Positions 34,683-46,894 of a DNA stretch of 64,000 nucleotides are shown piece after piece. The notes beneath the pieces are model-generated. The model had not been told where the DNA came from. It was given only the letters and a program-made list of their open reading frames with translations, and made no database searches. The position numbers and the translations under genes were made by a program. The DNA comes from Sorex araneus (taxonomy: Eukaryota > Chordata > Mammalia > Eulipotyphla > Soricidae). The stretch covers positions 79,742,889 through 79,806,888 of the forward strand of contig NC_073305.1 of the NCBI RefSeq assembly GCF_027595985.1, written 5' to 3'. Every line of letters starts with the position of its first letter. The stretch's first letter is position 1.

Positions 34683-34879
34683 TGTCAGTGAGGGGGCACA
34701 TGACACATACTTGCAGGAAATCAGAATCCAGGAATGCTTGCCTGGAGTGCCGACACCAGTGGTCTGCTCTTTCTGTGTTCCCCATCCTGGAAGAATTTCC
34801 CCTAAAAAAATCCTTTACATTTACTATTTTTTTTTTTGTGGGGAGGGGCAGTGTGGAAGGAGAGCATTGTTTGTTTTTG

Positions 34880-35048
34880 ATTTTTTGGCTTTTTGGTTCA
34901 CCTGGTGATGCTCAGGCATTCCTCCTGGTTCTGCACTCAGGAGTTACCCCTGATGGTGCTCAGGGGACCACGTGGGATACCAGAGATCAAACCCGGGTAG
35001 GTTGCATGCAAAGCAGAGCCCTGCCCACTGGACTGTCCCGCCAGGCCG
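34880..35048 (-). repeat. Short-form SOR SINE
   Basis: ctttttggttcacctggtga ... ggactgtcccgccaggccg. Confidence 0.88.
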
Positions 35049-35049
35049 C

Positions 35050-36015
35050 CTGCCTTTACCTTTATCCCAATAAACTGAAGCCCTCAGACATGTAATAGTC
35101 TAACCCTGATAGATCAAGACTGTTACACACCTGACCAAAGAACGTTGTTCTCCTTTTAATGATTATTAGTTCTAAGCCATAAATACTGTTCATGAAGCAC
35201 AGTTGGGGTTCTTAGTTCACGAAGCTGTTAGAGCTCTGCTCCCATGCTTTTTCTCTCTCATTTCTGTCTCTTAATTCTTGTGACACCCTGCTCTGATTAT
35301 GTTCACTTGGGGCTGGTCCCCGGCATATACTTGCTGTCGTGTTTTCCAGGGGTTCCACCCCTTAGTTGTGGTGTTCACATACACACTTGGTGTGGAGATA
35401 ACACACTTTATTGTGGCACTAGGGATCAGAAACAGAAGTGTTGTTTGGGTCACATTTGGCAAGTGAGGGTGGCACTGTGATCTAATTTGCAGCTTCCTGC
35501 CTGCAAGGTGTGAATGTTCTAGTACTAGACTAGCTCCAGGTACCTATGTTAGCAGTTCTTTTTTAAGAGGCACAAAGCAGATTTGTTTCTGTTTTTCACT
35601 TTTAAAATATAGATTTTAAGACAAACAAAACAGAACACCTCTACCACAATGTCTGCAGAACATTTTGACAGACCTAAGCAGTTTTAAAAAGTAACCCACA
35701 TTCACCGGACATTTTTCTTCCTGGGATTGTGAAACACAGTAATATTATTACAACAACACTGTAATAAGATATAAACATCAAAATAAAAATTCATTGCACT
35801 CCATGTGTCATTGACACAAAAAATAAAATTTAAGGATTTCTTTGGTTTTTCAGATTTTATTGTGTTTAATTTCCCTCTTCTCCAAGTAGGGAAGACTTCC
35901 CTTTTAATCAATAGACGTAAATCTAATTTAATTGACTGATATTGAAGATGCAGCCTATTGAAAAAACTAGAACATTTCTACTGCATTTGATCTCCCCTTG
36001 TTCACTTATTTCTAT
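35050..36015. other. Unassigned intronic DNA
   Basis: No repeat recognised in about 1 kb, no gene. Confidence 0.4.
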
Positions 36016-36019
36016 TCAA

Positions 36020-36225
36020 TCTAGTGTTTTATTGAGCACCTACTACATGTAAGTCATTACTACAGTTTGGCAGTAAATGAAACAGACATGGAGCTGACAT
36101 TCTAAGATATGTGAGTTGAGGGAAAGGGAAGACAGACTAAAAGCAAATAATAGAGAAATAGAGAAAAATGTAGCAGGGAAAGGAAACAAGGGGATCAGAT
36201 AGAAAGATTGGGGGAAGAATTTCTG
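36020..36225 (-). repeat. L2 3' end fragment
   Basis: tattgagcacctactacatg and catggagctgacattctaag are the reversed L2 terminus. Confidence 0.65.
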
Positions 36226-36561
36226 TTTCACACAGTCTGAAAAGACCTCATTGAAAATGTGACATTTGAGAGGATGAGGGAAAGAACCATGGAGACATCC
36301 TGGAGAAGAGTGTTCTAGGCCTAAGTAATTCAAGGGTTCAAGGGTTCAAGTTCAAGGGTTGACTTTTATGAACATCTTAGAATATGAAGGCCAGGTCTTT
36401 TTTAACCTCCTTGAAACTGTGTCTTACTCTAAGATGACTCATTTCTCAATCATTTTCTCTCCTACCTCACCTCTCTTCTCTTTCGCCTGCTTTGCTGTTT
36501 CTCCTTCCCAGAGTAAATGTATGAAAACTGCTTTCTGCTCTTCCCCCCTCTTCTTTTTTTC

Positions 36562-36727
36562 CCCGCTTTTTGGGTCACACCTGGCGATGCACAGGGGTTA
36601 CTCCTGGCTCTGCACTCAGGAATTTCTCTTGGCGCTGCTCAGGGGACCATATGGAATGCTGGGAATCGAACCCGGGATGGTTGAGTGCAAGGCAAACACC
36701 CTACCCACTATGCTATCGCTCCAGCCC
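36562..36727 (-). repeat. Short-form SOR SINE, young
   Basis: gctttttgggtcacacctgg to atcgctccagcccc; cccctcttc on both sides. Confidence 0.94.
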
Positions 36728-36729
36728 CT

Positions 36730-37255
36730 CTTCCTCCCCACCTTCTAATTGCTTATACAATCTTTCAGTTGTTACCAACTTACATTTATTAATTCATTCT
36801 TTAACACAGCCAGGAAACTGGTGAGAATTTACAGTTCTTAGGCTGTCTTGTTCTAACACAAGATGTCTGTCTAAAAAAACATAGTAAACATCAATATGAT
36901 AGAACAATATAATAGAACAACCTAATTTATTTCTAGGAGAATGTGGGAGAGGAAAGGATGTGAAATTTACATTTTAGCCAGAGGAAGATTCTCAAAAGGA
37001 TTAGATTTCAATGCTCTGTTAATGCATTTCTGGAAAGGCAGTGATAGACACAGAAGTTTGAGAAGACTAAAGAATTATAAGAATTAGCAAGCGTAATAGA
37101 TTTCAAAAGGCCATAGGTTCATCCTCCTGCCACATGGCATGTCAATATTGAACAGGTCCAGGTCACTGGAAAAATTTTCACAGAAAGAAATCTCATAATT
37201 TCTCTTCGTAGTCTGAGTTAGTATACCAAACTAATTTTTATGAACATTAACTCTC
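36730..37255. other. Unassigned intronic DNA
   Basis: No repeat or gene recognised. Confidence 0.4.
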
Positions 37256-37259
37256 TTAA

Positions 37260-37600
37260 ATAGCACATTTTGTTCATGTTCTTACCTGCTCAGAATTCTT
37301 TCCTCTCCACCCCTACAAATTCTTCAGTGATTTAATAGCATCAATTCTCCATAAAAATCTTATTTGTCCTTAAGGACACTGCTATTTTTTACCTCTAAAA
37401 GTAATATTTATAGCATTTACTTGGCAATTTGATGTGAAATATCATTCCTCTCAAAAAGTTATATGTATGTTAGTCAATATTTCATGACTAGATTTTGTGT
37501 CTACATTTATATAATACTGTTGTAAGGGCAAGAACGGGAACTTAAATAATTCTTTTGCTGTAACATAACACTTTTTTGTACATAACCAGCACTTGTCACA
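37260..37600 (+). repeat. Possible L2 fragment
   Basis: Pyrimidine-rich gctcagaattctttcctctc, then gttgtaagggcaagaacggg and cataaccagcacttgtcaca, in L2-like order. Confidence 0.4.
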
Positions 37601-37692
37601 TCGTTGTTCAACTTTGCATTACAGCCGACTTTGTCAATTTGTTAGAAGCAGTTGTGTATATCTTTTCCCAGCCAATATTTAGTAACATTATG

Positions 37693-37980
37693 TTGGCTGG
37701 AGCGATAGCACAGTGGTAGGGCGTTTGCCTTGCACTCGGCCTACCCGCGTTTAATTCCTCTGCCCCTCTCAGAGAAACCTGGCAAGCTACCGAGAGTAGC
37801 TTGATTTGAGAAATATTTTGATTTTTGAGAAATATTCTACCCTCAAGTCAGAGCCTGGCAAGCTACCCATGGCGTATTGGATATGCCAAAAACAGTTACA
37901 ACAAGTCTCACAATGGACACGTTTCTGATGCCCGCTCAGGCAAATCGAGAGATGACAGTGATACAATAAGATAGTAATAC
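37693..37980 (+). repeat. Long-form SOR SINE with internal duplication
   Basis: gttggctggagcgatagcac to agtgatacaataagat. Between the two gcaagctac segments is an extra AT-rich insert with the direct repeat tttgagaaatatt. Confidence 0.9.
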
Positions 37981-38044
37981 AATAAGATGTTGGCATCTTG
38001 AAGCCAACTGTGATGGGAATACCATCAAAATTGGCAGATACATA

Positions 38045-38265
38045 GATTAGTAGTCTGGATTCACATCTGACTTTATCAATTACTAATTGAACTATATTTA
38101 GAAAAATAGAATTCTGTGCCTCAGATTCTTTAAAGTAAAATGATAATACTAATTTATCTATTCCATAAAGTTGTCATGAGGAGTGTATGAGTTTATACAT
38201 ATAAATTACTTAAAAAATTTTTGGCTAACACCAAATATTCAGTAATAACTCATAGCTTAATGTTA
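38045..38265 (+). repeat. MIR fragment
   Basis: tctgtgcctcagattcttta, gataatactaatttatctat. Confidence 0.6.
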
Positions 38266-38605
38266 ACAGTTTAATGTTTACTACATTATTTTCCTACCGC
38301 ATAATAAATTCTTAATTGCTCTATGAAGTTTTCAGGGAATTCCACAATTGTTTCCATAACTTCTTCACCGTAGAGAGGAGTATACATCTACAGTTGGTTC
38401 CTCCCTACCTACCCCTATGAAGAAGCAACCTAACTGTAGGAAAAAGATTTCTTTCTATACTACCATGAAGGATCATGGACTGAGAGCTGGGGCTAAAAAT
38501 AATTGATGTGTGCTGGCATACTGACTTAATCAGGTAGAAATTGGGCCCCATTTCCACAGAGTGAATGAAGAATATGACTCAGTAGTATCCGCACTTTTAT
38601 CTCAG

Positions 38606-38634
38606 ATTTATTTATTTATTTATTTATTTATTTT
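38606..38634 (+). repeat. (TTTA)n
   Basis: Seven units at the tail of the next reverse SINE. Confidence 0.9.
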
Positions 38635-38795
38635 GGGTTTTGAGTCATACCTGGGGATTTACAGGGCTTAGTCCTGAGTCTGCTCTAGGATCACTCCTGG
38701 CAGGATCATGGAACCATGTGGAGGCAGGGAACAAAATCCTGACCAGCCATATTTAAGGCAAGTGCCTTGTCCACTGTACTTTGTCTCTGTCCCCA
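38635..38795 (-). repeat. Short-form SOR SINE, old
   Basis: tgagtcatacctggggattt ... ctttgtctctgtcccc. Confidence 0.75.
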
Positions 38796-39028
38796 GTTAA
38801 ATCTCAGCAAGCTTTCCTAGCCTATATAGGGTAGGAATTTGCCTAATATTTTTAATATGAGAAAAATGTGTTCTCATCTTCCTGATATCTTTACAAACAA
38901 AATTTGGAAATGCAAGTCTTCTGAACTTGTAATTGTTCATACTTGAATAATAATAAATTATGATAATAAATTTATTTATTGCAAATTGAGTTCATTGATT
39001 CATCTTTTTTACTAGCCAGCATAGTTTT

Positions 39029-39223
39029 TTTTTTTATTTTTTTATTTATTTATTTTTTTTGCTTTTTGGGTCACACCCAGCGATGCTCAGGGGTTACTCC
39101 TGGCTCTGCACTCAGGAATTGCTCCTGGCAGTGCTTGGGGGACCATATGGGATGCCGGGGATCGAACCCGGGTCGGCCGCGTGCAAGGCAAATGCCCTAC
39201 CCGCTGTGCTATCGCTCCGGCCC
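39029..39223 (-). repeat. Short-form SOR SINE, very young, with target duplication
   Basis: T-rich tail with TTTA units; body close to consensus (ggatcgaacccgggtcggcc). gccagcatagttttt on both sides. Confidence 0.97.
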
Positions 39224-39461
39224 CGCCAGCATAGTTTTTAATTAAAATCTTATGCTTCTCTATGGTCTTGACTCAACCAATAGAAAATTAATGCAATTTA
39301 AGGTATAATACATTTTCTAAATCAATGTTCAGCTGGACCCAGGACTGTGAAAATACATACATATATGTAAATAATTTCCAATCATATATTTAAATGACTT
39401 CTAAGTATGTATTTTAAGATTTTAGCACTCAGAGTTATAAAGTTTAAAAAATTTGCTTTTA

Positions 39462-39641
39462 GAGGCTGGAGCGATAGCACAGCGGGTAGGGCGTTTGCCT
39501 TGCACGCGGCCGACCCAGGTTCTAATCCCAGCATCCCATATGGTCCCCTGAGCACCGCCAGGGGTAATTCCTGAGTGAAGAGCCAGGAGTAACCCCTGTG
39601 CATTGCCGGGTGTGACCCCAAAACAACAACAACAACAACAA
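39462..39641 (+). repeat. Short-form SOR SINE, young, with target duplication
   Basis: aggctggagcgatagcacag, (CAA)n tail; tttgctttta/cttgctttta flank it. Confidence 0.95.
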
Positions 39642-39812
39642 AACTTGCTTTTATTAAATATTAAGTAGCATCAAAGACTGTTTATAAAATACGGGTAAGT
39701 TAAAGCACAAAAATTTATTTTTCTTGTCCTTTAGGTGCCATATCTAAGGAATTACCATAATTCTAGGGCATAAAGATTAGTGGGTTTTTTTTTAATAGAT
39801 TACTAGTTTCAG

Positions 39813-40085
39813 ATTTTTTTTTATTGAGTCACCATGAGAACAGTCACAAAGATTTTGCGTTTGAGTCTTGGTCATACAATGATCAAACACTCATCCCTTC
39901 ACCAGTGCACATCCTCCACCACCACCAATCCCAGTATACCCTCCATCCCACCCCACCCCCACCTGTGTGACAGACAACTCCCACGTTACTCTCTCTCCAC
40001 TTTGATCACATTCAATACTTCAACACCAGTCCCACCATTATTATTTGGAATTTCCCCCCAACACTCAGGCCTGCTGAAGAGGCAA
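39813..40085 (-). mobile_element. L1 3' UTR fragment, antisense
   Basis: tttattgagtcaccatgaga, catacaatgatcaaacactc and the C-rich 3' UTR. Confidence 0.85.
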
Positions 40086-40152
40086 CATTAGACAATTTGT
40101 TTTCTATTGCTGGTTATGAATAGCACAGCGATCTTGGAATTCTAAAATTTTA

Positions 40153-40595
40153 ATAATTAGGTCTAAAGATATTTCTACCAAGAACCACTTGGTTCTGAGA
40201 TTTGTTTATGTGTCTCTGGGATCATGGCCATAAAAGACCTTAATAAGTAGCCAGGAGCCATTCGTGGGCGTCATCTCAGGGTCCCATCGGGGCTGGGAAG
40301 AGAAGGACCAACTCCTCCCCTGTACTGTGCATCCAGGCGGGTGTCATTACTGCTGGCTCATACCTGGATTTTCCAATGTGATTTGGAAGTTGGTGACCAC
40401 CAGGCTTCCCAGGGACAGCACCTGCTCCCATGTGGGGTGGGACAGCACCTGCTCCCATGTGGGGTGGCCCAGCAAAGGTGGCTTAAAGCAAAGTCCAGAG
40501 GCATTTCTGCCAAAAGCCACTGGGTTCTGAGATTCGTCTGTGTGTCTCTGGGATCATGGCCATTAAGGAGCTTAATAAGTAGCAGGGGTGCTAGT
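40153..40595. repeat. Duplicated blocks, possibly L1 3' region repeats
   Basis: A roughly 95 bp block (ggttctgagatt ... tgtctctgggatcatggcca ... cttaataagtagc) occurs at 40153-40250 and 40493-40590. Between them gggacagcacctgctcccat with its flank is tandemly repeated (27 bp unit, about 40420-40473). Confidence 0.7.
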
Positions 40596-40599
40596 TTTA

Positions 40600-40715
40600 G
40601 CTTTTATCTTAGCTTTGACCCATTTTGAGTTAATTTTTTGTGTAAATAAGAGGTAGGAATCTTTCCATTCTTTGCACCCAGATTTACGTTGACAGCTAGG
40701 CATGTCACTTGTCTT
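40600..40715 (-). mobile_element. L1 ORF2 fragment, antisense
   Basis: gacccattttgagttaattt and ttccattctttgcacccaga correspond to an ORF2 region upstream of the C-terminal part. Confidence 0.6.
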
Positions 40716-40719
40716 TCTT

Positions 40720-41340
40720 TTTCCTTTTAATCATTGAATTACTTTTGCCAGTCAGGTATTCTTAGTGACTGCTGCTGGGTAGAATAAACCATTTAAGGCA
40801 CCAGCGGAAGAAAGAGAGGAAAAACCAAAGAATTTATCTCATTTTTCTAAGCCTCAGTTAGTCTCTCCAGCAGTTGCCATATTGCCTCTGTCATCCCATA
40901 TTAAACTACGTAGCAATTCCCTGTGTCATTCCCAAAGCCTCTCGTGGCCCTGTCATGCTCGGAGATGACCTGCTGGTGAATCTTGCTACCCAGGTAATTC
41001 CCACTGTTTCTAGACTCCGCTAACCTCTTGACTGCTTCATATCCTCTATTGACATCTCTGCACTTTCCTAGCTTCTAAATACCTTTATGAAATTCCTATT
41101 AAAACACAATACTTGGAAATATTTCTGTTTTCCTTCATTGAACTTCAGTGATATCTAACATTTGTCATATATTTAAATAGTTTCCAAGCATGGCATTTCC
41201 AGTGGATTGCAATTATACTCTGCCTATCTTTCTATGTCCACATGCCTGAAAGTATGTACTAAGGATGACTGTAATGATATTTAAGAATAAAATTTATGTA
41301 TCAGATGCCATTGGGCTACACTAGCACGTGACAGGGACAA
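40720..41340. other. Unassigned intronic DNA
   Basis: No repeat or gene recognised. Confidence 0.4.
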
Positions 41341-41344
41341 ATGA

Positions 41345-41415
41345 AGAAGTTACTGGTGCCCGCTCCAGCAATTCGATGAACAACGGGATGATAGTAATAC
41401 AGTGATAAAGTGATC
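41345..41415 (+). repeat. Long-form SOR SINE, 3' end only
   Basis: gttactggtgcccgctccag ... gaacaacgggatgatagtaa. Confidence 0.85.
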
Positions 41416-41954
41416 ACTCTTTCAGAAGTATTCAGTGGAAATTAAATACCATGGTGATATGAGACCACTCCCATCCATTTAAAAAATATAAGAACAAGAT
41501 CCTTATCAGTCAAAAATTTTGCAGTTTCCTTTATCCCACTTTTATTTCATTTCCCCCATAGACGGTACCTTCATGTACTATATTTTATGATTTAATACCT
41601 TCATCAGTCGTGGTAGAATATTTCTCAAAAATCAAATAAGTGCATTAAGTGCATGAATTGAAATGTCAAAATTCGGGGGTGTTTCTCAGCTATGCTGAGG
41701 TGTGCGGAGGCTGGTGTGTGTATGTGCAGAGGCCACACTGGTGGGATTTGACCCAGCAGTACATGCCTAATGGTTCACTGCGGGAGTTGATAGTGCAATA
41801 TGGCCAAGCCAGTACTGCTAGGGGTCGCCAAGAATGCACCCAGGGATGCTGGAGGGAATGTGAGAAAATGGAAAGAACCAGCAAGTTCCCACAGAGATCA
41901 CTTGCAGAAAGATTCAAGGATTTGGAAACAAATTCTTTTCTTGTTTTTGTTTGT

Positions 41955-42092
41955 TTGGTTTTGGGCTACACCTAGTTACTCCTGGGTGTTCTCTCAGAAA
42001 TTGCTCCTGGTGTGCTCTGGGGGCCATATAGATTGGAGATTGGAGACCATGTTCAAGGTAAATGCCATACCTGCTGTACTAGCGCTCTGCCT
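41955..42092 (-). repeat. Short-form SOR SINE, old
   Basis: gggctacacctagttactcc ... ctgtactagcgctctgcctc. Confidence 0.75.
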
Positions 42093-42094
42093 CT

Positions 42095-42955
42095 AGAAAC
42101 AATTTATTAAAACTACCTATGCCCCAGGAACACTTTCAGGTTGGGTATGGAGAGTGTGTGACTTCACTTGATGAAATGGTAACCTCTTAAAATGAAGACT
42201 AGCTCTTTGGCATTGGACAAATAGCTAAAGTGGCTGAGTTTGGGGCAAAAGGTATTAGAAGAGGGTTGTGTTTTCTTATTAGCTCTCTCTGCTTTTCAAT
42301 TGAGTTTCATCTTTCAATTCCTGTACTCATGGTTCAATGATGACAAGCTGAATGTTGAAAAGCATTACCTTGTATAATAGAAAACAAGGGAACCTCTGAC
42401 AGTTCTAAGCAATGTAGTGATATGAGAATGTATTCTCAAAAGAGGAATCTGATGGCAAGGTGGAAAATAGACTGAGAACTGATATTTAATTGGCATGAAT
42501 GGAGAAGGGAGATAAGCTAGGTGTCTTGCTAGTTTCAACATGGTGAAGACCTGAACTAAGTTAGCAGCAATAAAGATGGAAAGAAAATAGATATGAATGA
42601 TTTTTTAGGAAATAACTAGAATTAAGTGACAGACAGTAAGAAATTAAGAAAAAGATTAATTTGTCATGATGAATTTTATGCTGAAGGAGAATTTTATTTA
42701 TTCACTCAATCTACTGTGTATGTAAATACACACATGTTAGAAGAATTGGGGCTACCATGTCATACAATTTGACATTATTAACATTCTATATACATGAAGT
42801 CCAGTAGGAATGGTATTCCTTGCACTCTTTTTCAGTGGATTTGTTCCAAAAGATTTCTAACAGAGCATAGTTCCTTTCTACCATTCGAACTCACAATCCT
42901 GTGTACTAACCAAGATGGAGAAAAAAAATAAGTACTGTATTCTAAGTCTTCTTTT
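42095..42955. other. Unassigned intronic DNA
   Basis: No repeat or gene recognised. Confidence 0.4.
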
Positions 42956-42957
42956 TT

Positions 42958-43126
42958 TCCTGACTTTTTGGGTCACACTCAACGATGCACAGGGGTTGCT
43001 CCTGGCTTTGCACTCAGGAATTACTCCTGGCGGTGCTCAGGGGACCATATGAGATGCTGGGAATCGAACCCGGGTCAGCCGCATGTAAGGCAAATGCCCT
43101 ACTTGCTATACTATCGTTCCAGCACC
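42958..43126 (-). repeat. Short-form SOR SINE with target duplication
   Basis: gactttttgggtcacactca to ctatcgttccagcacc; actgtattctaagtctt and actgtatactaagtctt flank it. Confidence 0.94.
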
Positions 43127-43129
43127 AGG

Positions 43130-43835
43130 ACTGTATACTAAGTCTTATGGACATAAACGTTGCACTTTTCTTCTTAAAACAATGAACTGGGAACAGTGGC
43201 CATAGTATGTATCTTGAGGCATTTTTGGAATGAATCTTCAGCCTATTTTCTGTGAGGCCATAAGTCCCATTGCTCTGGAGCCTATGTCCAAGATTGCAGA
43301 GTGAGTAAGTTAAAAAGATGTTCCAATATACTTCACATTTTGTAGCTCTGCCCTTTCTTCTAAGATGTGCCAAGAAGAAATATAGTTCACATGTGGTCCT
43401 GTTGTTCTGCTCCTGGAAGGGAGATCAAAGAGAAAAGACCAAGTTTACACTCCAACATAAACCTTCTGAAAATTTTTCTTTCAATGGCTCCAAGTTGCAT
43501 ACTCTCCAACTGAGAAGTTCAAAATATTGAGCAACTTTTGTTAAAATTATAAAGGCCATATAAGTCTTTCTCATACTGCAATAATTTCAAAAACAAAGTG
43601 AATGAATTAGACGTAACTTTTTAATAGTTGTCAAATAAAAATTACCAGTGGATTGTTTAGACTTTAGGTATATTTTCTCCTTTTTAGAGTGACAAGTGCA
43701 AAGCAACTTTCCAAATATTTTTCTTCAAGTTTTATAAGTTTTATAATTTTAACACTGAGAGAAACATTCTATACATACTTAGGACCTGAACTAAAACACA
43801 CTGCCAAATCTCTTTTTAAAGACAATTGTTTTCCC
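43130..43835. other. Unassigned intronic DNA
   Basis: No repeat or gene recognised. Confidence 0.4.
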
Positions 43836-43838
43836 CAA

Positions 43839-44042
43839 GTTTTTTTTTTTTTATTGAACCACTGTGAGATAGACTATTACAAAGCTGTTCATGATTTGGT
43901 TTCAGTCATACAGTGGTCCAACACCCATCCTTCCTCTAGTGTACATTTCCCAGCACTAGTGTCCCCAGTTTCCCTCCCATTACCCCCTACCCCACCCTCA
44001 GCCTACCTCTATGGCAGGCACTTTTCTTTCTCTCTATTTCTA
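43839..44042 (-). mobile_element. L1 3' UTR fragment, antisense
   Basis: Poly-T, attgaaccactgtgagatag, then C-rich 3' UTR; about 200 bp. Confidence 0.85.
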
Positions 44043-44044
44043 GA

Positions 44045-45215
44045 GAGAAAATTTTTACATCTGAGTTTGTGAATGCTTGCAAAACAAAGCTGAAAGTTGG
44101 AAGATTTTCAAGGTTGACTATGAGTTATGCTTTTTGTAAATAGTATTTCTAGTAATTTTTATTAATATATTTTTCACAGTTCAAATTTGTTAGATATCTT
44201 TGAAAAAAGGTATTTTTGTATAAACCTATAAAAAGTAATGACAACGTATAATAAATCATAACACCTCAGCTAGTTTTTGTGTTTTCAGCTATAGCACACA
44301 ATAATAATAACTTCAATAAGAGTAAAGAGCAGTAAAGTTGGTTAAAAACAGAAAAACACCATATCAATGAAACTATTTAAATTCAACCCACATTTTTAGC
44401 AATCTTAAAGAATAAGCTTAAACTAAGTAAAGTTGATGAAGATCTGGAACATGTTACCAGTTTCACTTGCTGTAAAATTTTGAAAATAATTCTGAAAATA
44501 AATGAGAATAGTTTTACCGAATAGGATTCTAGATTTGTTGATTAGCCATGTACCCTATAAATCTAGTCTAAATGTTGAAGCCAAACAAACCTATTTAAGA
44601 CATGCTTGGGAGAGTTAAGTATAGTGTTTGATTTCAAGGCATATATAAAAATATCTCCACTGCATAAAGCTAAAGAACTAACATGTTGGGGCATAAAACT
44701 TGTCATTAAAAAGAATAGAGTTAGAGGTTTACTTAAAAAATAGAAATAAACATATTCTCTTAGCAAAGATGTGAATGACAGAAAAAAACATATTTACAGC
44801 AGAAAAACTGATGCTAAAGTGAAACCTCCATCCCTTTTATAATGTTTTACTTTTGTTCCCACACTAATTTAAGTCTACTTTCACAGTGGAACCACTAGGC
44901 ATCATCTCATAAAACTTGCGAAGATTTTAAATGAATCCATTAGGAAGACACAGATCACTGTTGGGGAATTACCACCCCTCACCCCCACCCTGCCCATTAC
45001 ATAATAAGCAAATGATCTATATTTTTATGCAGAGTGATGATAAAATAGACATCCTTTCCTCTTCTTCCTCTTCTCTCTCATATGCAACAATTATCCTTAT
45101 ATTATTTAAAGTGATGTGAAAGCCATATTCTTCTTTTAAACTAATAAGTTTAACTACTGATAAGCCAGGTTTTGAAGGATTTTAATTTTTGATGGGAAGT
45201 CTCCCAAGTAGGCTG
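44045..45215. other. AT-rich intronic DNA
   Basis: No repeat or gene recognised in about 1.2 kb. Confidence 0.4.
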
Positions 45216-45217
<2 letters not shown>

Positions 45218-45258
<41 letters not shown>

Positions 45259-45270
45259 GTTGTTGTTGTT
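45218..45270 (+). repeat. (GT)n then (TTG)n
   Basis: About 20 GT units passing into TTG units. Confidence 0.95.
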
Positions 45271-45282
45271 GGGGGTGAGGGG

Positions 45283-45520
45283 TGTGGGAGGGATGCTCTC
45301 ACCTATACTCTTATCAGGGTCAGCAGCTCATTGCAAGGTCCGGGAGATGCAGTGGCTGCTCTGGTCCTGGAACTGCTGGTGACTCCTGGGCCACTTAGCT
45401 GGTTCTTAGAGGATCTCTCGGGCTGCAATAGGAGATGCTTCAGGCACTCTGTGGTTTGTGGGATCTAACCAAGGTCAGCTGCTTATAAGGCAAGTGTTAT
45501 GTTCCCTGCACTGGCTCTCC
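45283..45520 (-). repeat. Possible old SOR-like SINE
   Basis: ggtgactcctgggccactta ... gtcagctgcttataaggcaa; weak. Confidence 0.4.
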
Positions 45521-45644
45521 AAGTCTCAAGTTCTGAACGCTAGATATATTCTTTTATGGGAGTAGAGGAAATTAATTATTAGAATTTTTATTTACATGTG
45601 CTGAGTCTTCTTGCTTTTGTTTGTTTTTTTCTGCTGCTTTTTGT

Positions 45645-45814
45645 TTTTAAATCATATCTGGTGGTTGCTCAGGTGGGTGCCTGCTCCTGGCCAGTACTCA
45701 GGGGTCAATGCTGGCCTTGCAGTGTATTCAGAGGACCATTAGATACCAGGGATTCAGTCTATCTCTTCTGTTTGCAAATCTTGAGCCCCACCTATTGAGT
45801 CATCTCCCTGTCCC
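45645..45814 (-). repeat. Short-form SOR SINE, old
   Basis: aaatcatatctggtggttgc ... gagtcatctccctgtccc. Confidence 0.65.
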
Positions 45815-46009
45815 AGAGTTTTTTTTTTCTTTTAAGGAAAAGTGGTGATAAGGCAGGGCGGTCAGGAATCATTTTGCATTTTATATTTTCACAGAGGTAG
45901 GGGTGGGTCAGGATTTGGAAAAACTTAGTTTAGGCATTGACCTTGAGTGGAAAATTTTAAAACCTTCCAAGAAATATTCTCCTATTAATACACATTAATT
46001 TGAGGGAGC

Positions 46010-46128
46010 ATTTTGGGCCACATTCAGATTTATTCAGGCTTACTTCTGGCTCTGGTCTTAGGAAACCAACCTCTGAATGAACAGGTCAGCCTTATACAAG
46101 GCAAGTACCGTAACCCCTATATTTCTGG
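46010..46128 (-). repeat. Short-form SOR SINE, internally deleted
   Basis: ttgggccacattcagattta ... acaaggcaagtaccgtaacc. Confidence 0.65.
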
Positions 46129-46220
46129 CTTAAGACTAAATTAATTTTACTAAATTAAATAAAGTTTAATTTAAATAAATCTAAATATAATTTTTTTAAT
46201 TTAATATAAAAAATCCAAGA

Positions 46221-46380
46221 GAGAAGCCAGAGAGATAGTGGAGGGATTAAGGTGCTTGGTTTGATCCCAGCATTGTGTATGGTTCCCAGGGCACCACCAG
46301 GAGTGATCCCTGAGCATTGAGCTAGAAGTAATCCCTGAGCTCAGTTGGGTGTGGCCAAACTTGCTCCAACACAAAAAGAA
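46221..46380 (+). repeat. Short-form SOR SINE
   Basis: gaagccagagagatagtgga head with the ttgcatg part deleted; ccaccaggagtgatccctga. Confidence 0.78.
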
Positions 46381-46469
46381 TGAAAAAAAAAGAAAACCTA
46401 TAATTAGCAAAATATTAAAACTTGAAATGAAGACAGAATCTGACCCTACATCCACATAACTCTTTGATG

Positions 46470-46890
46470 TCACTCTTGTAACAGGCCCTGCTTGGAGAAT
46501 GTTCCATTAAACCTATGTTGGGTACTGGGTTGGAATAGTGAGGCAAGAACCAAGAAAGGGCTTATAGAAGTAGTATGAACACTTCCCCTCATATAAAGGT
46601 ATACAAAGGTGCATATGTTGTTGGAGCCCTTATGCTGCTCATGTCCAGGTGGCTAAGCACATGTGGTGCCCAAGCATATTCCCTCTTGAGATGTGTACTG
46701 GTTCTCTCTCTGCCTTTGAAGAAGGATTCATTCTCTCTTGAGCATGTTACTTCCGCTCTCTTTCTCTCCTTCCCTTTCCTCAAAAAGCCTCCAAATAAAA
46801 TCTGTTTTTACTTCACGCTCCTCTCCTCCTAAAATTCTTTTCTGTAAGAAAGATAAGGACCATGAAGACTTGGGTAAGGCCAAGGAGTAG
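46470..46890 (+). mobile_element. LTR-like sequence, family uncertain
   Basis: A unique block ends with a pyrimidine-rich stretch, then ccaaataaaatctgttttta and another CT-rich run, the pattern of an LTR polyadenylation region with U5. Clear TG/CA ends and a target duplication were not found. Confidence 0.3.
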
Positions 46891-46894
46891 CTTT

